Assembly: GCF_028389875.1 (NCBI RefSeq)
Contig: NW_026907681.1
Span: 2,373,242-2,437,241, forward strand
From: Rhea pennata
Taxonomy: Eukaryota; Chordata; Aves; Rheiformes; Rheidae
Direction: 5' to 3'
Length of the DNA stretch: 64,000 bases
The notes below the pieces were generated by a model. That model made no database searches. It worked only from the letters and a program-made list of their open reading frames with translations, and had not been told where the DNA came from. Position numbers and translations under genes: made by a program. Below, piece after piece: positions 24,229-35,879 of this stretch; position 1 is the first letter of the stretch, and the number at the start of each line of letters is the position of its first letter.

Positions 24229-26850
24229 GGAGGCAGAGCGGTTTCTGGCGCAGGCGGAACGGGTGCCTGCGGTGCCCGGCCAGAGCAGAGGGACGCCTGG
24301 GGCCGCGCGCTCCTGCGAGTGCAAGGCCATCGTGGAGCTGGTGCTCGTGCCCCTGGCTCACCACCACACGGCAATGGGCAACGATGCCAGAGCCCTCTAC
24401 TACCTGCTGGAGAGCGCGGCTGCCTGCTTGCACGTCTCCGACAACTACCTGGTGAGTTGTCCTGCGTGCCAGAGGCCGCTGCACGTGGAGGCCTCTCGGT
24501 GGCCTTGCCCAGGGCAAGCCCATTTCCCCCCTGCACTAGGACCGGCCTCTGTGGGCCCTTGGGGGCGAAGGGCTGGGGTCGGAGCCGGGGTTTTCCTCCC
24601 GCTTGCGTGTCCCGGGGCAAGAGCCGCGGGGCAGGGGAGCGGGACCTTCGCGCGAGGCGCCCCAGCAGGGAGGCGGTGCGGAGGAGCGCTCGTGCCCGCG
24701 GCGTGCGCTGGGGTGGCATCGGCAGGGGCAGGGGCACGGCCTCCGCGGGGAGCTGTGCAGGCGGGTGGGAGTGCTGGGGCTGGAGGCGGGCTCCGCAGCG
24801 CCGCTCACCCGCTCTCCGTGCGCTTGCTCCAAGGCCTTCACGAGCCTGCGCAAAGCAGAGGCCCTGAGGAGCTCGGCGGCTCAGAAAGCCCCGGTGCCGG
24901 CCTGCTTTGAAGAAGCCACCTTCCTGAGCCTGCAAGGGGAGGTAAAGCGGCAGGGCGGCCGCGAGGGCTCTCGGGGCGGGAGGAGCGGGATGCCGCGGTG
25001 GCGCGGGGCAGCCGGCGGGGGCGGCGGGGGGGACACCTCTGGCACTTTGAGGCCCGGCCGCATTGAGCAGCCCTGCCTGCGACCGCCGCGTCCTCCGGCC
25101 CCAGCCGGTCGAGGCCCTCGGCCTCGCGTCGGGCAGGGGCGGGAAATGTGGTGGGAGCTCAGTCGGAGCCCTCGGGCACCGCCTGAAGAAGCCTTCTCCT
25201 GGGCAGGTGTGCTACAACGTGGGACGCGTGGAGCTGGCCAAGACGACCCTCAGGAAGGCGCTGAGCCTGCTGGGCCGGAAATTCCCGGGCACCTCGGCTG
25301 GCGCCTTCTTTCAGCTCCTGCTGGAGCAGTCGGCGCACGCCTCTCACCAGAAGAGCAGAGGCTCCTGCCCTCCCGCAGAGGCGGGGTAAGGAGCTCAGGG
25401 AGAAGAGAAGGGCAGAAAGAGCCCTTTCCTTGCTGGTGCTGAGCCCCTCGGCCGCCAGCTGCCTAGGCTTAGGGCTAGAGTCAGGTCCTGGCGAGGGCGA
25501 CGCTGCGCAGGGCGCTGGGGGCTGCTGTCGGGGGAGGCGGGCTGTGTCGTCTCGAGGGGGACGGCGTGGGTGAGAGCAGAGGGGTGCACAGGCTGCAGAG
25601 GGAAAGAGAGTGTGCAGGAGGGAGCAGGCGGTGGGCCCGGGGGGAAGCGGAGGCGAGGGGCGGGGAGGAGGGAGCTCAGGGCTCGCAGCTGGGTGCCAGC
25701 CTGCCGCACAGCACCCCTTCTGCTGCCGGTGCCCGGCTTTGCTGGGCCGCCGCGGGCTGTAGTGCCGTCGCGTCCTTGCGAGCAGTCACCTTTCCCCGTG
25801 GTGCTTCTCGGTGCTCCTGCATCCGCCCCTGCAGCCCTGCCCGCCCCAGCCGCCTCGTGGGCCTCGCGCCTCCCCGGCCCTGCCGGACTCGGCCCCGCGC
25901 GGCTCACGGCTGCGGCTCAGCAGTTTCTCTTGCGTGGCAGGACGGAGAGGCTGCCCTGGCTGTTCCAGCAGAGCCGCTGCCTTTCCTTGCTGCGGCAGCT
26001 CTTCAGCCTGGAGAACACTTCCAGCGGCCGGAGGCTCTCGCTCCTCGCAGCGCTCATGAGGGTCAACGCGGCCGAGGAGTCCGAGGACGCGAGTCACGTG
26101 AGTGCCTTCTCCGCACCGCAGCAGCCGCAGCAGGCGGCTGCACGTTCGACACGGCTCCTTTCCCCCGGCCCGGCAAGAGCAGCCGCAGGGTCTGCCCCGG
26201 CAAGGAGAGGCCAAACAGGACGGGGATGTCCCCGTCCCGGGACTTCTCTCTGCCAGCTCCCAGGAGACGGGGCTTGCTGTTCTTCTGGGCTGCTCCTCTC
26301 ATTGGATTTGTGTCGTGACTGTCACCCTTGGGCAGGCTGTGGCTGTGGGAGGCGTGCGAGTGAAAGAGAAGAGCGAAAGTGGCGGTGGGGTTTGTGGCCC
26401 TCTAGGCCCGAGAGTCACCCTGGCGAGATCCAGTCTTGTGCATTCTGCTGTCTGGACCTTTCTAGATCCTCGCGTCCTACCTGGAATATGTGCAGTGCTG
26501 CCAGGAGCTGGGCCGCCAGGAGGAGCGGCTGGAGAGCGGGCGGGCGGGCGGCCGTCCAGCTTAGCTCCGGCGTCGAGCCCTTTGGAGGAGGAGGGGCGTT
26601 AACCGCCGCAGAACTGGCCCAGGCCCTGTCCCGTCTGCACCTCAGCCTGGGAAATCTGCCCCTCTCTGTCGACGTTGGTAGGTGCTGCCCCGGCTCCCTG
26701 GGAGAGGAGATCTCTGCGGAGAGAGCCTCTGCGAGTCGGCTTTATTCACTCATTCATTTATTTCCCTCTGCAGTGCACGGAGCTGGAGAAGCCCGACCTG
26801 GACCGGGAGCTTCCAGGCACGCTCTTCACGGCGCTCTTTCTCCAGATGAG
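24229..26850 (+). pseudogene. ADCY10: Soluble adenylyl cyclase, 3' exon fragment (copy A)
   Basis: Six exons corresponding to the C-terminal part of ADCY10 are present: 24229-24451, 24834-24941, 25207-25385, 25941-26097, 26466-26677 and 26774-26850. The protein segments align with the long C-terminal helical repeat region of human ADCY10, for example LPLAHHHTAMGNDARALYYL and VCYNVGRVELAK. All cyclase and NTPase exons are absent, because the block begins inside an intron at 24001. The exon at 26466 runs into TAG at 26562-26564 after a (GGGC)n run, and homology resumes in another frame (GNLPLSVDVG), so a frameshift is present. It is identical in layout to copy B and cannot encode a functional enzyme. 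Confidence 0.9.
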
Positions 26851-27240
26851 GTAATGCTGCCGCTGGGCACGGTGCGGTGTCGGGGGGCCACCGGAGATCC
26901 TTTGGGCCAGGGTCACGGGAGCCTTTCCCCGGAGACTTGTTGCCAAAAGATGAGTGGGTGAAAAGAAGAGCGATGGGAACTCCCCTGGAGGTTCTCCAGG
27001 AGGAGCACAGAAGGGGGAGAGACGGGTGAGGAGAAGCGGGGTGGGACGCGTGCCAGGGTGCGGAGTTGAATCCCACCGCGCGGAGCTGCTCCCTGGGGCT
27101 CACTGCGTGCCTCCCCAGTGCCCGGAGCGTGCAGGAGCGCTCTCCAGGCTGGAGAAGCAGCTGGCTGGAGAGCCCGGGATCGCCGGGCAGGCGTGCTGCT
27201 CCTCCTGCTGCCGGGACCTCGCAGCGCGTGGAGGGGGCCG

Positions 27241-27408
27241 GGGCCGGGGGGCGGTCCCGCCGCGCACGGCTGCCGCTGATTGGCTGCGGGGGCGGGGCGG
27301 AGCGCGGGGATTGGTCCGGGCGTGGAGGAAGTGACGACTGGGCGGGGCGGGGCCGGCGCCGGGTTCAAAGGGCGGCGGCGGTTGGCGGCGGCGGTTGGCG
27401 GCGCCGCC
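27241..27408 (+). promoter_or_regulatory. NUF2 copy A core promoter: two CCAAT boxes, GC boxes and CHR
   Basis: Inverted CCAAT boxes (ATTGG) lie at 27279-27283 and 27310-27314, exactly 31 bases apart. GC-box-like GGGCGGGGC elements lie between and after them. A CHR-type hexamer TTCAAA (reverse of TTTGAA) is at 27364-27369, 40 bases before the ATG. This NF-Y plus CHR layout is the established signature of G2/M genes controlled by DREAM and B-Myb-MuvB, a class to which NUF2 belongs. There is no TATA box and the region is CpG-island-like. Confidence 0.75.
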
Positions 27409-30400
27409 ATGGAGGTGCTGACGTTCCGGCGCTGCAGCCCCGCCGACATCGCTACCTGCCTCCGCGGCCACGTCCGGGCCGGCTCCGAAGCCCGCAGCCT
27501 GGCCAAGGGCGACCTGTTCCCCGGCCCGAAGGTGCGGCGGGGCGGGGCGGGCGCTGAGGCGACGCGCGGGCTTTGGCCCCCCGCGGCGCGGGCGGGCGGG
27601 GGGGGCCGGTGCCCCGCAGCTGTCAGAGCGCGCGGTGCCGCCGCTCGTGTTGCGGAGCGCGGCGGAGCGGTGCCGCGCGGCTCCCTCGCCTCGGGGCGGT
27701 AGCGGCGGGGCTGCTTTTCCGGGCGGCCCGGGAGCCCTGCGCGGTGTGGGTGACACGCTGGTTTGTGTCTTTGCTTTCGCAGCCTGAAATCTCGCACGTG
27801 ATTTTCATGAGAATCCTGCAGAAGGTGTACGGGATCCGCCCGGAGCATTTCTATGTGGTTCGTGTGCAATGTGGTGGCTCACGTACAGCGGAACGCGTGG
27901 GGCAGATAATAAATGTTGGCTGTAGAGATGAAATGTTGAAGCGTTGCTCTCCTTTGCGTGTCGTGAGGTCAGGAGGACGCCGCCAGGAAGGTACGGTTTT
28001 CCACGTGCTGACAGTGAGGAGGAGCTTGGAAATCCTGCCTGTGCTGCAGAAAGCCCAGAGCGTTGGAGGCACTGTGTAGCGTGGGGATTTGCTGTGTGCG
28101 TGTCCAGGGAAGCGGCTGCTGTGTGTGTGTAGGCAGGGATGCGAGTGCAGTATTGCGGCATAGTCCTTGCAGTAGGTCCTTTGCTAGAGACCTCTTTGAA
28201 GCAGGAGTATGATGTGTGTGCGGACTGTTGCTGTGGCACGGCTGACTGCACCTGAAAATCAAAGAAGATTCTCCCTGTTTTCTGGGAGTTTGGTTCAGGT
28301 CAAGGTGCTTCTCAAAAGAGTGGGGTTTGGGTGTGCTGCATCCGAGTTGCTCTTTTTTCTTAAATAAAAAAATCTTTGTTTTGATGGGTTTGTTTTTTGG
28401 GGCTGGTTTCTTCTAGGGGGTGGGGTGGGGTGAGGGTTCCTCCTCGCTTCCTGCCCTGTCCGGGCCTCTGCCTTTGGCCCCGGTGGGAGGGAGGGTGCCA
28501 GCTCCAAGGGTCTGTGGGCGCCGTGGAGAAGGGCAGTGAACGCTACCTGCGGAGCTCGGCCCACTGCAGCTGTGCGTTTGCCGCGCAGCGTCCGAGGGCG
28601 GCTGTGGCCGGTGGCCTCGGCAAACGGATGCCGTGCTGAGGTGAGGCCAAGCGCGTCTTGTGCCTCCGCCACGCGGGAAGTTATTCCTGGAAGCCCGTGG
28701 GAAATGGTAGTCTCGGGGCATTTGTGGATAGCACGTGCTCGTGGCAGCTCAGCTGTTCGTGCGCTGTCACGTTGATTGTCGTCGTCCTGTTACGGCGTGA
28801 CCAGCCCAGAGCGGTGCTCGAGGCAGTCTGCTGGCAGAAGCGAGGGCAGCCTTCGGCGTCCGTTGAGCAGAGCTGTGAGTCAGCTCGCGGGCCAAAACGT
28901 AGCAGAGGAAGAGCTGGGACTCGTGGTGGTGTGGGGGGAGCCGAGCAGCTCCTCTTGCCAAGGGGTTCGTGTTTGTGCGACTCGGGCCTGAGCTCCGCCG
29001 CGAGAGGCGGCCTGCGTGCGGGGCGCCTGACGTGGCCACAGCGCGCTGTCTCCTTAGGGTCGGCTGCGTTTCCTTGCCCTGAGAGGGAGAGGTTTTTAAG
29101 CTGAAATGTGCAGTCTTAGGGAGCAGTTCTGGCTTCTGGGTGGCACTGTCCGGGGAGCATTTTTCCAACGGCCTTGTTTTGCAGCCTCTGGACAAATCCT
29201 AGGACGTGTCTCTCCAGGGTGAGTTTGTTACTTGGCAGTGACTATGTGGAGGTTTTCTTTCCTCCCTCCCTCCCTCTGTCCTCCTCCCTCCCTCCCTCTG
29301 TCCTCCTCCCTCTGTCCTCCTCCCTCCCTCCCTTTTTGTGTGTGTTTCTGGAGGGGAGGGTGTTTCATGCTTGGAGTTTACTAGAGAGAAGATGCATGTC
29401 CCGCAGATGGAGCCTTAGCAGCTTGTGTTCCCCAGGGGTGCAGAGACCATCAGGTGTGTCTTCAGCCTGTCTGAGTGATGTTCTGTTGTGGAGAAAACCT
29501 GCCTGTTTTTCTGGAAGTCTGCTGTGCCTGCGTATTCACTCTGCTCTCTTTCCTCTTTAGATGCCCGTCAACATTGACATCGTGTATCCCCAAATATTTG
29601 AAGGCTTTCTCCCTGTTTGTAACTTGTTTATTCACATGTAAGTACACAAGTTTGTATCCGTTTGGTTGTTACTTCTTCCAAGGCTTCAGTTCAGAGGGAA
29701 TGGGAATGGGGGTGGGGGTGGGGGCGGGTTGTTTTTTATTTTTTTGAGCACCTGTGAGCTGGTGGTGGCTGCAGCGCTCTCTGTGCTCTCTGGTTTGGAG
29801 CAAAATGAAATTTGCAGGCGAGCAAGAGGCAGCAAGGTTGTAATAGAAAAGAAAAACCTTGGCAGCTGTCTTTTGTCTAAATCGATGCGTTACCTTTACT
29901 GTGAGGACTAGGAGGCTGCGTTAGTGACTTGATTTAGAGGGTGGGGGAGTGAAAGGGCGGGTTGGAGCGCCTGGGGGTACCGCGAATGGCCAGAAGTTCA
30001 TCATCATACCCAAAAAGGGGTTTGAAGCCCTTGTTAGGTGAACTTGCCCCCCCAAATTCGAGATACCTTTGCTGCAGGGATGGGAGCGTTAAACACTAAT
30101 CTGTGCGGGCGATCGTACTGTGTTAGTCTCCTGAGAGGACTTGTTGCTGTTGCGTGCTTACTGCACCTGGGCTCTGGGGTAAGAGGAGAAAATCTCTTTT
30201 GAGTGAGCGTCTATAGCACAAAAACTGTAGTGGTCGCTGCAGATAGATCTATGTTTTGCTTCCTTGCAGGGAGCGCTTTCTCCCGGTGTGCCGTGTTAAT
30301 GACTTTGAGATTGCTGATGTTCTAAGTCCAAGTAAGCAAGTGCTTGTGATGCTGTCTGTCCCGTGTGGGAGTGTAGGGGGATTGGGGTGGTGGCACTTGA

Positions 30401-32291
30401 CAGGCAGGCTGCTTTCCTGCCCGCTTGGCACTCGACTGCTAGTAGTTTGTCCATCAAGCTGTGGCACTCTTGAAATGGTGTGGGAATACGTGGCCGTGGA
30501 AAGTAGCCTGAACTCTGTGGAGTTCTCTCTGGAGTCCTTAGGCAAATACCTCCGCAGGGAGCGGTTAGATGGTGAAAGCTGCTCTTTCGTCTCCGCGGTT
30601 CCCAGCTGTGGCGATTCTGCTGCGCCGCACAGCTTAGGACAGGCTGTTGTGAAGAACGCTTTCACTTCTGGGTCTGTCTTAGCTTGTGAGAGTGTTGCCC
30701 GTTACTGATGTTCCTGCTGGGGGGGCAGAGGAAGACAAGCCCTGTTTCTGCGATCCCTTGCCTCCTCTGTGAATTATGCTTGGCCCACCTTTTCCTAAGT
30801 GATTGCAATATGCATGGAGACCAAAACAGTGATGACTTGCAATTCTAATTTCAGAAGCAAAGAGGACAGCTCGCTTCTTGAGTGGCATTCTCAACTTTAT
30901 ACATTTCCGAGAATCACGCCGTGGAGTCTACTTGGATTTACAGGTGAACTATGTAAGATTCGGGGCTGTGTTACTCCTGATGCTTGCTAAAACATAAGGA
31001 ATGTTAACCTCAGTTTGAGAACATAGAGGTTGTACTTCTTAATTGCATGTTTTAGAAACACGCTGGGGTTTTCCTGTGGTTTTAGAGATGGTGTGTTTCA
31101 AGTGAAATACGTGATTAGTAGAGCTCAGAGAGAACCCAAAATGTAAACCGTGTTCCCCTAGAATAAAAACATCTCCACGTAATTAACTTGCAGAAATGAG
31201 CTGTGGAGAAACTGCAACAGCTGGAGACAGCAAATCAAGAGGCAGCAGTGAAGCTGGAGAAGCTGAAGTGAGTATAAGGAGTAGGAGCTGAGTTGCACTA
31301 ACCTTCTTGGCTAGCTCTCCTGTTCCCAGTGCATGTGTGGGGTGTGCAACTGGGAACTTACTAGTTGAGCTTTGTGGTTTGATAGAGCAGACTGAGAACA
31401 ACAGGCTTCTCTGCACCTGGTGTAGATAGTGGACAGCCCAACCGGTGCTCAGAAGTTTGGCCCCTCTACCTCCCTTCTGCTTGTCTGTGACAGCTGAGGT
31501 GGTAGTTCCTCTTGGACTAGACGAAAAGTACTTGCTTTGAGTAACGGGTGTGGACTTTTGTGTGTGTGGGACTAGCTTGCTGTGAAGGGCAGACGGTGTA
31601 GCGGCAGTAAGTTGAGACAGTAGTTAGCTTTGTTTCCTGGCAGTGAAACATATCTTGCTTTCCTAGGAGAGTTTTCTTTCAAACTGTCCACCTTCTCTCC
31701 CTTACCCCATCACACGTTCTCAGCATGTGCACCTCCATGCTTTGTAGCTTGGTTCTCAAAGCGAAGTAATATTTTTGAGCTTTCCTCCAAGCCTGTTTAG
31801 CTTAGTCTGGGCAGACTCAGCTTCTCCACTGGCACTTGACTTTGCTGTTTAGCCTCTTTGGGAAGCAAGCCCGGAAGCATAAAGCAGTTTCTGTTGGGTT
31901 GTGCCCTGTTAGAGGAGGGGCTTGTCTGGTGAGAGGCCAGAAGAGCTGTTGTGAGCAAAGAATAAGACTTTGGGAGTGCCTGGTTGCTGTGAGAGGAAAA
32001 CTGTATTTTGTAGCTCAGAGACTGTGGTGGATCTTTAATTTGAAACCATCATTTTGATCGTCTAAGCTCTTAAGGATGAATTCTTTCTGGAGTGGTTGTT
32101 CTAGCCTCACCAATCTATCGATTTCACTAATAATGCTGAAACTGTCAATATCTCAGTGTGTGGTTGTGTTATTTATTTATTTACGTTTGCTTAGCACTGT
32201 TCCTGTAGAAGAGCAAGCAGAGTTCAGGCAGCTGTCTGATGACATTCAGGAATTGCAGCAACTGCTAAACCACGACTATCGTCGGAAAACG
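27409..32291 (+). pseudogene. NUF2: NDC80 complex subunit NUF2, 5' exons 1-7 (copy A), premature stop
   Basis: NUF2 pairs with NDC80 in the outer-kinetochore complex that binds microtubules; its N-terminus is a calponin-homology domain followed by a coiled coil. Exons: 27409-27531, 27783-27857, 29561-29637, 30270-30331, 30855-30952, 31194-31267 and 32195-32291. The ATG sits in an ideal Kozak context (GCCGCCATGG). Landmarks matching human NUF2 are MPVNIDIVYPQIFEGFLP, ERFLPVCRVNDFEIADVLSP, KRTARFLSGILNFIHFRE and [20 protein letters not shown]. Exon 6 opens AAA TGA (stop 31197-31199), where Ser is expected, giving a 146-residue product covering roughly the CH domain. Later coiled-coil exons are not found before the block ends. 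Differences from copy B include Ile for Val in exon 2 and Val for Ala near the end of exon 5. Confidence 0.92.
29262..29335. repeat. (CCCT)n / CTGTCCTC short tandem repeat, copy A
   Basis: Pyrimidine-rich CCTCCCTCC and CTCTGTCCTC units in a NUF2 intron. The array differs in length and arrangement from the equivalent in copy B (about 58619-58700), which explains part of the offset change. Confidence 0.85.
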
Positions 32292-32299
32292 GTATGATC

Positions 32300-33988
32300 T
32301 CTTTACCCCTTTCTCTGGAATGCTGCTGTAGCTTCTGATCACAGGTGTTCCTTATTTTTGTGTTGGTTTTGTTTGTTTTGTCCCCTTCCCCTACTTTTGT
32401 GAAGGATAAAGAGGACTTTTCTGATTTAAAACAAAAAAGGTATTACAACACCACATTCTTTTTAATCCCTCCCCTTACCTCTTTGTTTACCCATAAGTGA
32501 TGTGAAACATGCTTGGAATCAGAGCTAGGGTCTTTTCTTTTGAAATACATTGTTGTGGTGAATGGAGAGGCACCTCTTTTCTTGTTGAAAGTAATATGTA
32601 TGTTTTGCCGTGAAATTTTTGATTTGTCTTGCGATTGAATTTGAAGGGTTTACTCAGAACTGAGGGTGAACTATGTTGGGAAATAGACTGAGGCCTAAGA
32701 AGGGTTACCCAAGGAAAGACTCTTAAAAAAAAAAAAAAAAAAGAGAAAAAAGAAAAAAAGCCAAGGTGATGTTGGTAGGGAAGAGTGCTACTTTCCAGCA
32801 AGGGCAGCTTTCTTCTAGGTTTCACAGGTAACCTTTTCTGTCACTTCAGAGAAATGAAAATCTGGTTAGTATTTTTTTTGGAGGTGCTACTGTAAGCCGT
32901 CTGTCTGCTTTTAATATTAACCATGTTTCACCTTCTTATTACTGGAGACCTGGTGTATTAATGTAGGCCTTCTCAAAGTAAAAACATGACCTCTGGCAAA
33001 GAAGATTGGGTGTGTGTAACAAACCACAAGGGCTGATGAGAGCAGAGGAAGTAAAATGGCACCAGTATTTGCAGGTTGGGATGGAGCTGGGATGGCAAGT
33101 GAGACATGCAAGCATGCCGAAAAGGCTTTGGCGTGGTAGTACAGAGAAGGGTGCTGATAGCACTGCGTAGTACAGAGGTAGCTGTTTTGGCTCTTGGGAG
33201 CTATGGGCTGTGTTCTTGTTTTCTGCGCTGCCTGCCCACTCTGATGGAGAGAACCTTCTGAAGTTAGTGCCATCTGTCACCCCTATTCCAAGTCACCTGC
33301 GGCTGCCTGCCTCCTCGATGCTCCCAGTGGCTTTTCAACAATGTTTTCCTTCCCTATATTTTAAGTTTCTACAGACTGCTATTTTATCTGCTAGTTGTGG
33401 CATTCCAAAGAAACTATCAGTGAGATTTAAATAGCAGTGAGGTGTACGACCTTAACTGTGGCTTGCATCTGGGAGATTAGCTTAGTATAAGGTAGCTCTT
33501 CCCCTGAAAGAGTCAGATATTGCAGAGAGGACCCGAAAATTGGTGAGTGTACCTTGATATAGGCTATAGTTTAAATTCCAGTTCAGCTAATTGATCATCT
33601 TTCTGCCTTTAAGATCAGGTTAGTCTTGGAGCTCGGTAACGTGATAGTTCAGGAGATGATTTTTAGCTTTTTAAAAACTGTTTCAGCTTTGCTTTTCCCA
33701 CAGAAACTTTACTGCAACTAACCGGTGATTTTTTTTTTTTTTTTTTTTTGCCTTTACAGACTTCTCTGGTATACGCGTGAACAAACACACGTCTGTCGCC
33801 CGTTAGACTGCGCCTCTGCGTCCACTCTTGCCTATTTGGGGCCTATGGATTAGAGGCAAGATCACTTCTTGGTAATTTCACTTTTGATTCACAGTCTGCA
33901 GACAGGTCACACTGTAATGGTTATAAGATAGCCTGTTTAGCATGCTTAATGGAATTTTATCATGCTTTTCCCTTTTATTTCACCAGAT
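32300..33988. other. NUF2 intron sequence, copy A, no further exon recognised
   Basis: AT-richer intronic sequence with an A run at about 32725-32743 and a T run at 33729-33749. No coiled-coil exon of NUF2 is recognisable here on the + strand. Confidence 0.5.
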
Positions 33989-34085
33989 CCCGCTGGTGTC
34001 GGACGAAGAAGCCAGCGTCTGGCACGTGGAGTTGCTGTGTGTTTTCATGCAAGCAGATACCTCCCTAGGCAAATGGCAGTGTTAG
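33988..34085 (+). other. Unidentified exon-like segment, copy A
   Basis: A pyrimidine tract and CACCAG acceptor precede a frame continuing in phase from NUF2 exon 7. It reads IPLVSDEEASVWHVELL and ends at TAG near 34083-34085. It does not resemble the expected NUF2 continuation (a QKK-rich coiled coil) and no good donor is seen before the stop. The same segment is conserved in copy B (about 63361-63458). It could be a degenerate or alternative terminal exon, or chance. Confidence 0.25.
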
Positions 34086-34627
34086 GCAAATGACAGGATT
34101 TTATTTGCACCTCCCTTTATTCTGGTCTGTATATACACTTTGGTATCAAAACACAAGTCATTTCCAAGAATACTTTGATAATGTGTAGGCAATACGTTTT
34201 ATGTTAAAAGATTCCAGCTTCAGCGATATATGATACAAACCTTTAAATTCAGGAGGATTTTCTAGGTCTGTAAGGGGACAAACATGCAAAATGTTCCTAA
34301 ACCAGTGGCGGTGTAGTGGGGCCCCACTGCAGGAGGACAGATGGCATCTTTTCACCGTTGCTGGTGTAAGAAAGGAAGAAAACAGGACCCGGTGGGATCC
34401 CAGGTTCCTGAAAGCCCTAAATGAGCAAAACGCTTCAGCCCGTGCTAATCCAGCGTGATTGAGGCCCGCTCCGAGCAGCCCTTAGGGTCGGGACCAAACC
34501 TACCTGCTGATGCCAGTTGTGGCGCATGAAGGATCTGGGTGCTCGTCTGCGCAGGGCAGGTGTTGGCATTGCCCCTCGCTGGCCTGCAAGGGGCTCGTGG
34601 GGCGCTCAGGAGAATCCAAGAAGTACC

Positions 34628-35500
34628 TGCTACAGGAATTAGACGCCTCTGGAATTTTAGCGACTGGTCAAAATCCTCATTTAGGCCATTAAATCGATTT
34701 TTGGATCCAACCGAGGGGCGTCTTTTTTTTCAACAGTTACAAAAATGCCAGATTATTTTTCCCCCAAAGTGTCAGTCTCTGCATTTAACTGCGACATGTG
34801 GCTGCTTCTTCTTTATAGTTTCTCTGGGGAGAAAATTTGTTTCTTTCTTATTGAGCTCCCCAGGTTTAAGGGTGGGGGGGGCACATGCAAGCTTTTCAGA
34901 AACTCAGAGCTTAAACTTAAACTCTTGTGCTTGCATTAAGGCTTGGAAACAGGTGACCTGGTTTCCAGCAGCCTTTGGCCCCAAATACTGCTCACCAACT
35001 GGAGCCCTGGGCTTCTGGTGACAGGAGCACCCTGCTTTAGAGCCTAGATGTAAATATAAGATCCTGACTTGACAACCCTGTTTTTAATCTCTTTGCTCAT
35101 ATACCTGCCTTTGCACAGCAGAAGATTCTCAGATTCTTTGGGGCACCAGTGAGCTCTTGGGGCTGGTCCCAGCAAGCTCTGCTGGGTTTTGTGGCCCAAA
35201 GACCTTGGTAAAGGTAAACTCCCTGGCTACAGCACAGTTCTGGGGCCTTTCCTGTGCATGGGACATAATTCCTCAAGCCTGTTTGTGGGACGTGGTAGGC
35301 CCCATGCTGATCCTGCTTTTCAGCGGGTGTCATATGGTACAGGAGGAGTGCTAATGCTCCTGGTTGGCAGATAGGCACTGTCCACAGTTCTAGTGGCCAC
35401 TCGCTATTTTGCCAATGATGTCCTGCGCCCCGGTGGAAGAATAAATGTGGAGGCAGCAGAGTGAGCAAAACTGTAACACAGGGACTTTGTTCTCCTGTAG
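34628..35500. other. Intergenic sequence between duplication copy A and LRRC52
   Basis: No gene is recognised. Open frames on both strands up to about 190 codons are not supported by homology; the - strand one overlaps the 3' end of LRRC52 in another frame. Confidence 0.55.
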
Positions 35501-35879
35501 TTTTATTTTGGTTCACAAAAATCACTTCTGGAGGGGGACGCACAATTTGCAAAATTGGACAGGAAGGACCTGGTTTCAGGTCTCGGGACAGGCATTCAGA
35601 AGCTTCTCCAGGGCCCGTTCTAAGTGGTTGTGTCTTCCTCTTCATCCTCCTCCCCTTTTGCAGTGTGGAGTTCATCTATCACTGCACAGATGCCAGCCAG
35701 CCAGGCTGCCACAGTGCCAGCTGAGAATATACAGAAGCCAACGAGACACAGAAAGATGTAGTCCTGCTTGTGCAGTTGGATCAGGCAGTCCAGCTGGAGC
35801 TGTGCCTCCACTGTGGGCATTTTCAAGCCGCGTAGACCTTCTGGCATGTAGCAGGTGATGTTCTCGGCACCTGCAGAGG

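Larger units (their letters stand above)
24001..34627 (+). repeat. Segmental duplication copy A (ADCY10 3' part + NUF2 5' part)
   Basis: This block matches 53360-64000 almost base for base in direct orientation. Homology starts at GGCTTTGCTTGGAGCC (24000/53359); upstream the two flanks are unrelated. The offset is 29,359 at the left end, 29,357 in the middle and 29,373 at the right because of small indels, mostly in homopolymers and short tandem repeats. The right limit of copy A is at least 34627, where copy B leaves the window. Differences are scattered substitutions, a low percentage by eye. Confidence 0.97.

Noticed and set aside
23952-24935. 327-codon - strand frame (twin 52905-54293)
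   Set aside because: Antisense to ADCY10 exons and the duplication edge, low-complexity Arg/Pro/Ala composition, no homologue.
25570-26961. 463-codon + frame (and its twin at 54942-56318)
   Set aside because: It spans ADCY10 introns. Only the part near 26.57-26.68 kb is true coding sequence, in the shifted frame. Presence in both copies reflects duplication, not selection.
27573-28079. 168-codon + frame through NUF2 exon 2
   Set aside because: It begins in intron 1 and reads through the exon 2 donor. Only 27783-27857 is genuine coding sequence.
35097-35675. 192-codon - strand frame beside LRRC52
   Set aside because: It overlaps the LRRC52 last exon in another frame and otherwise lies in its 3' flank; no homology.
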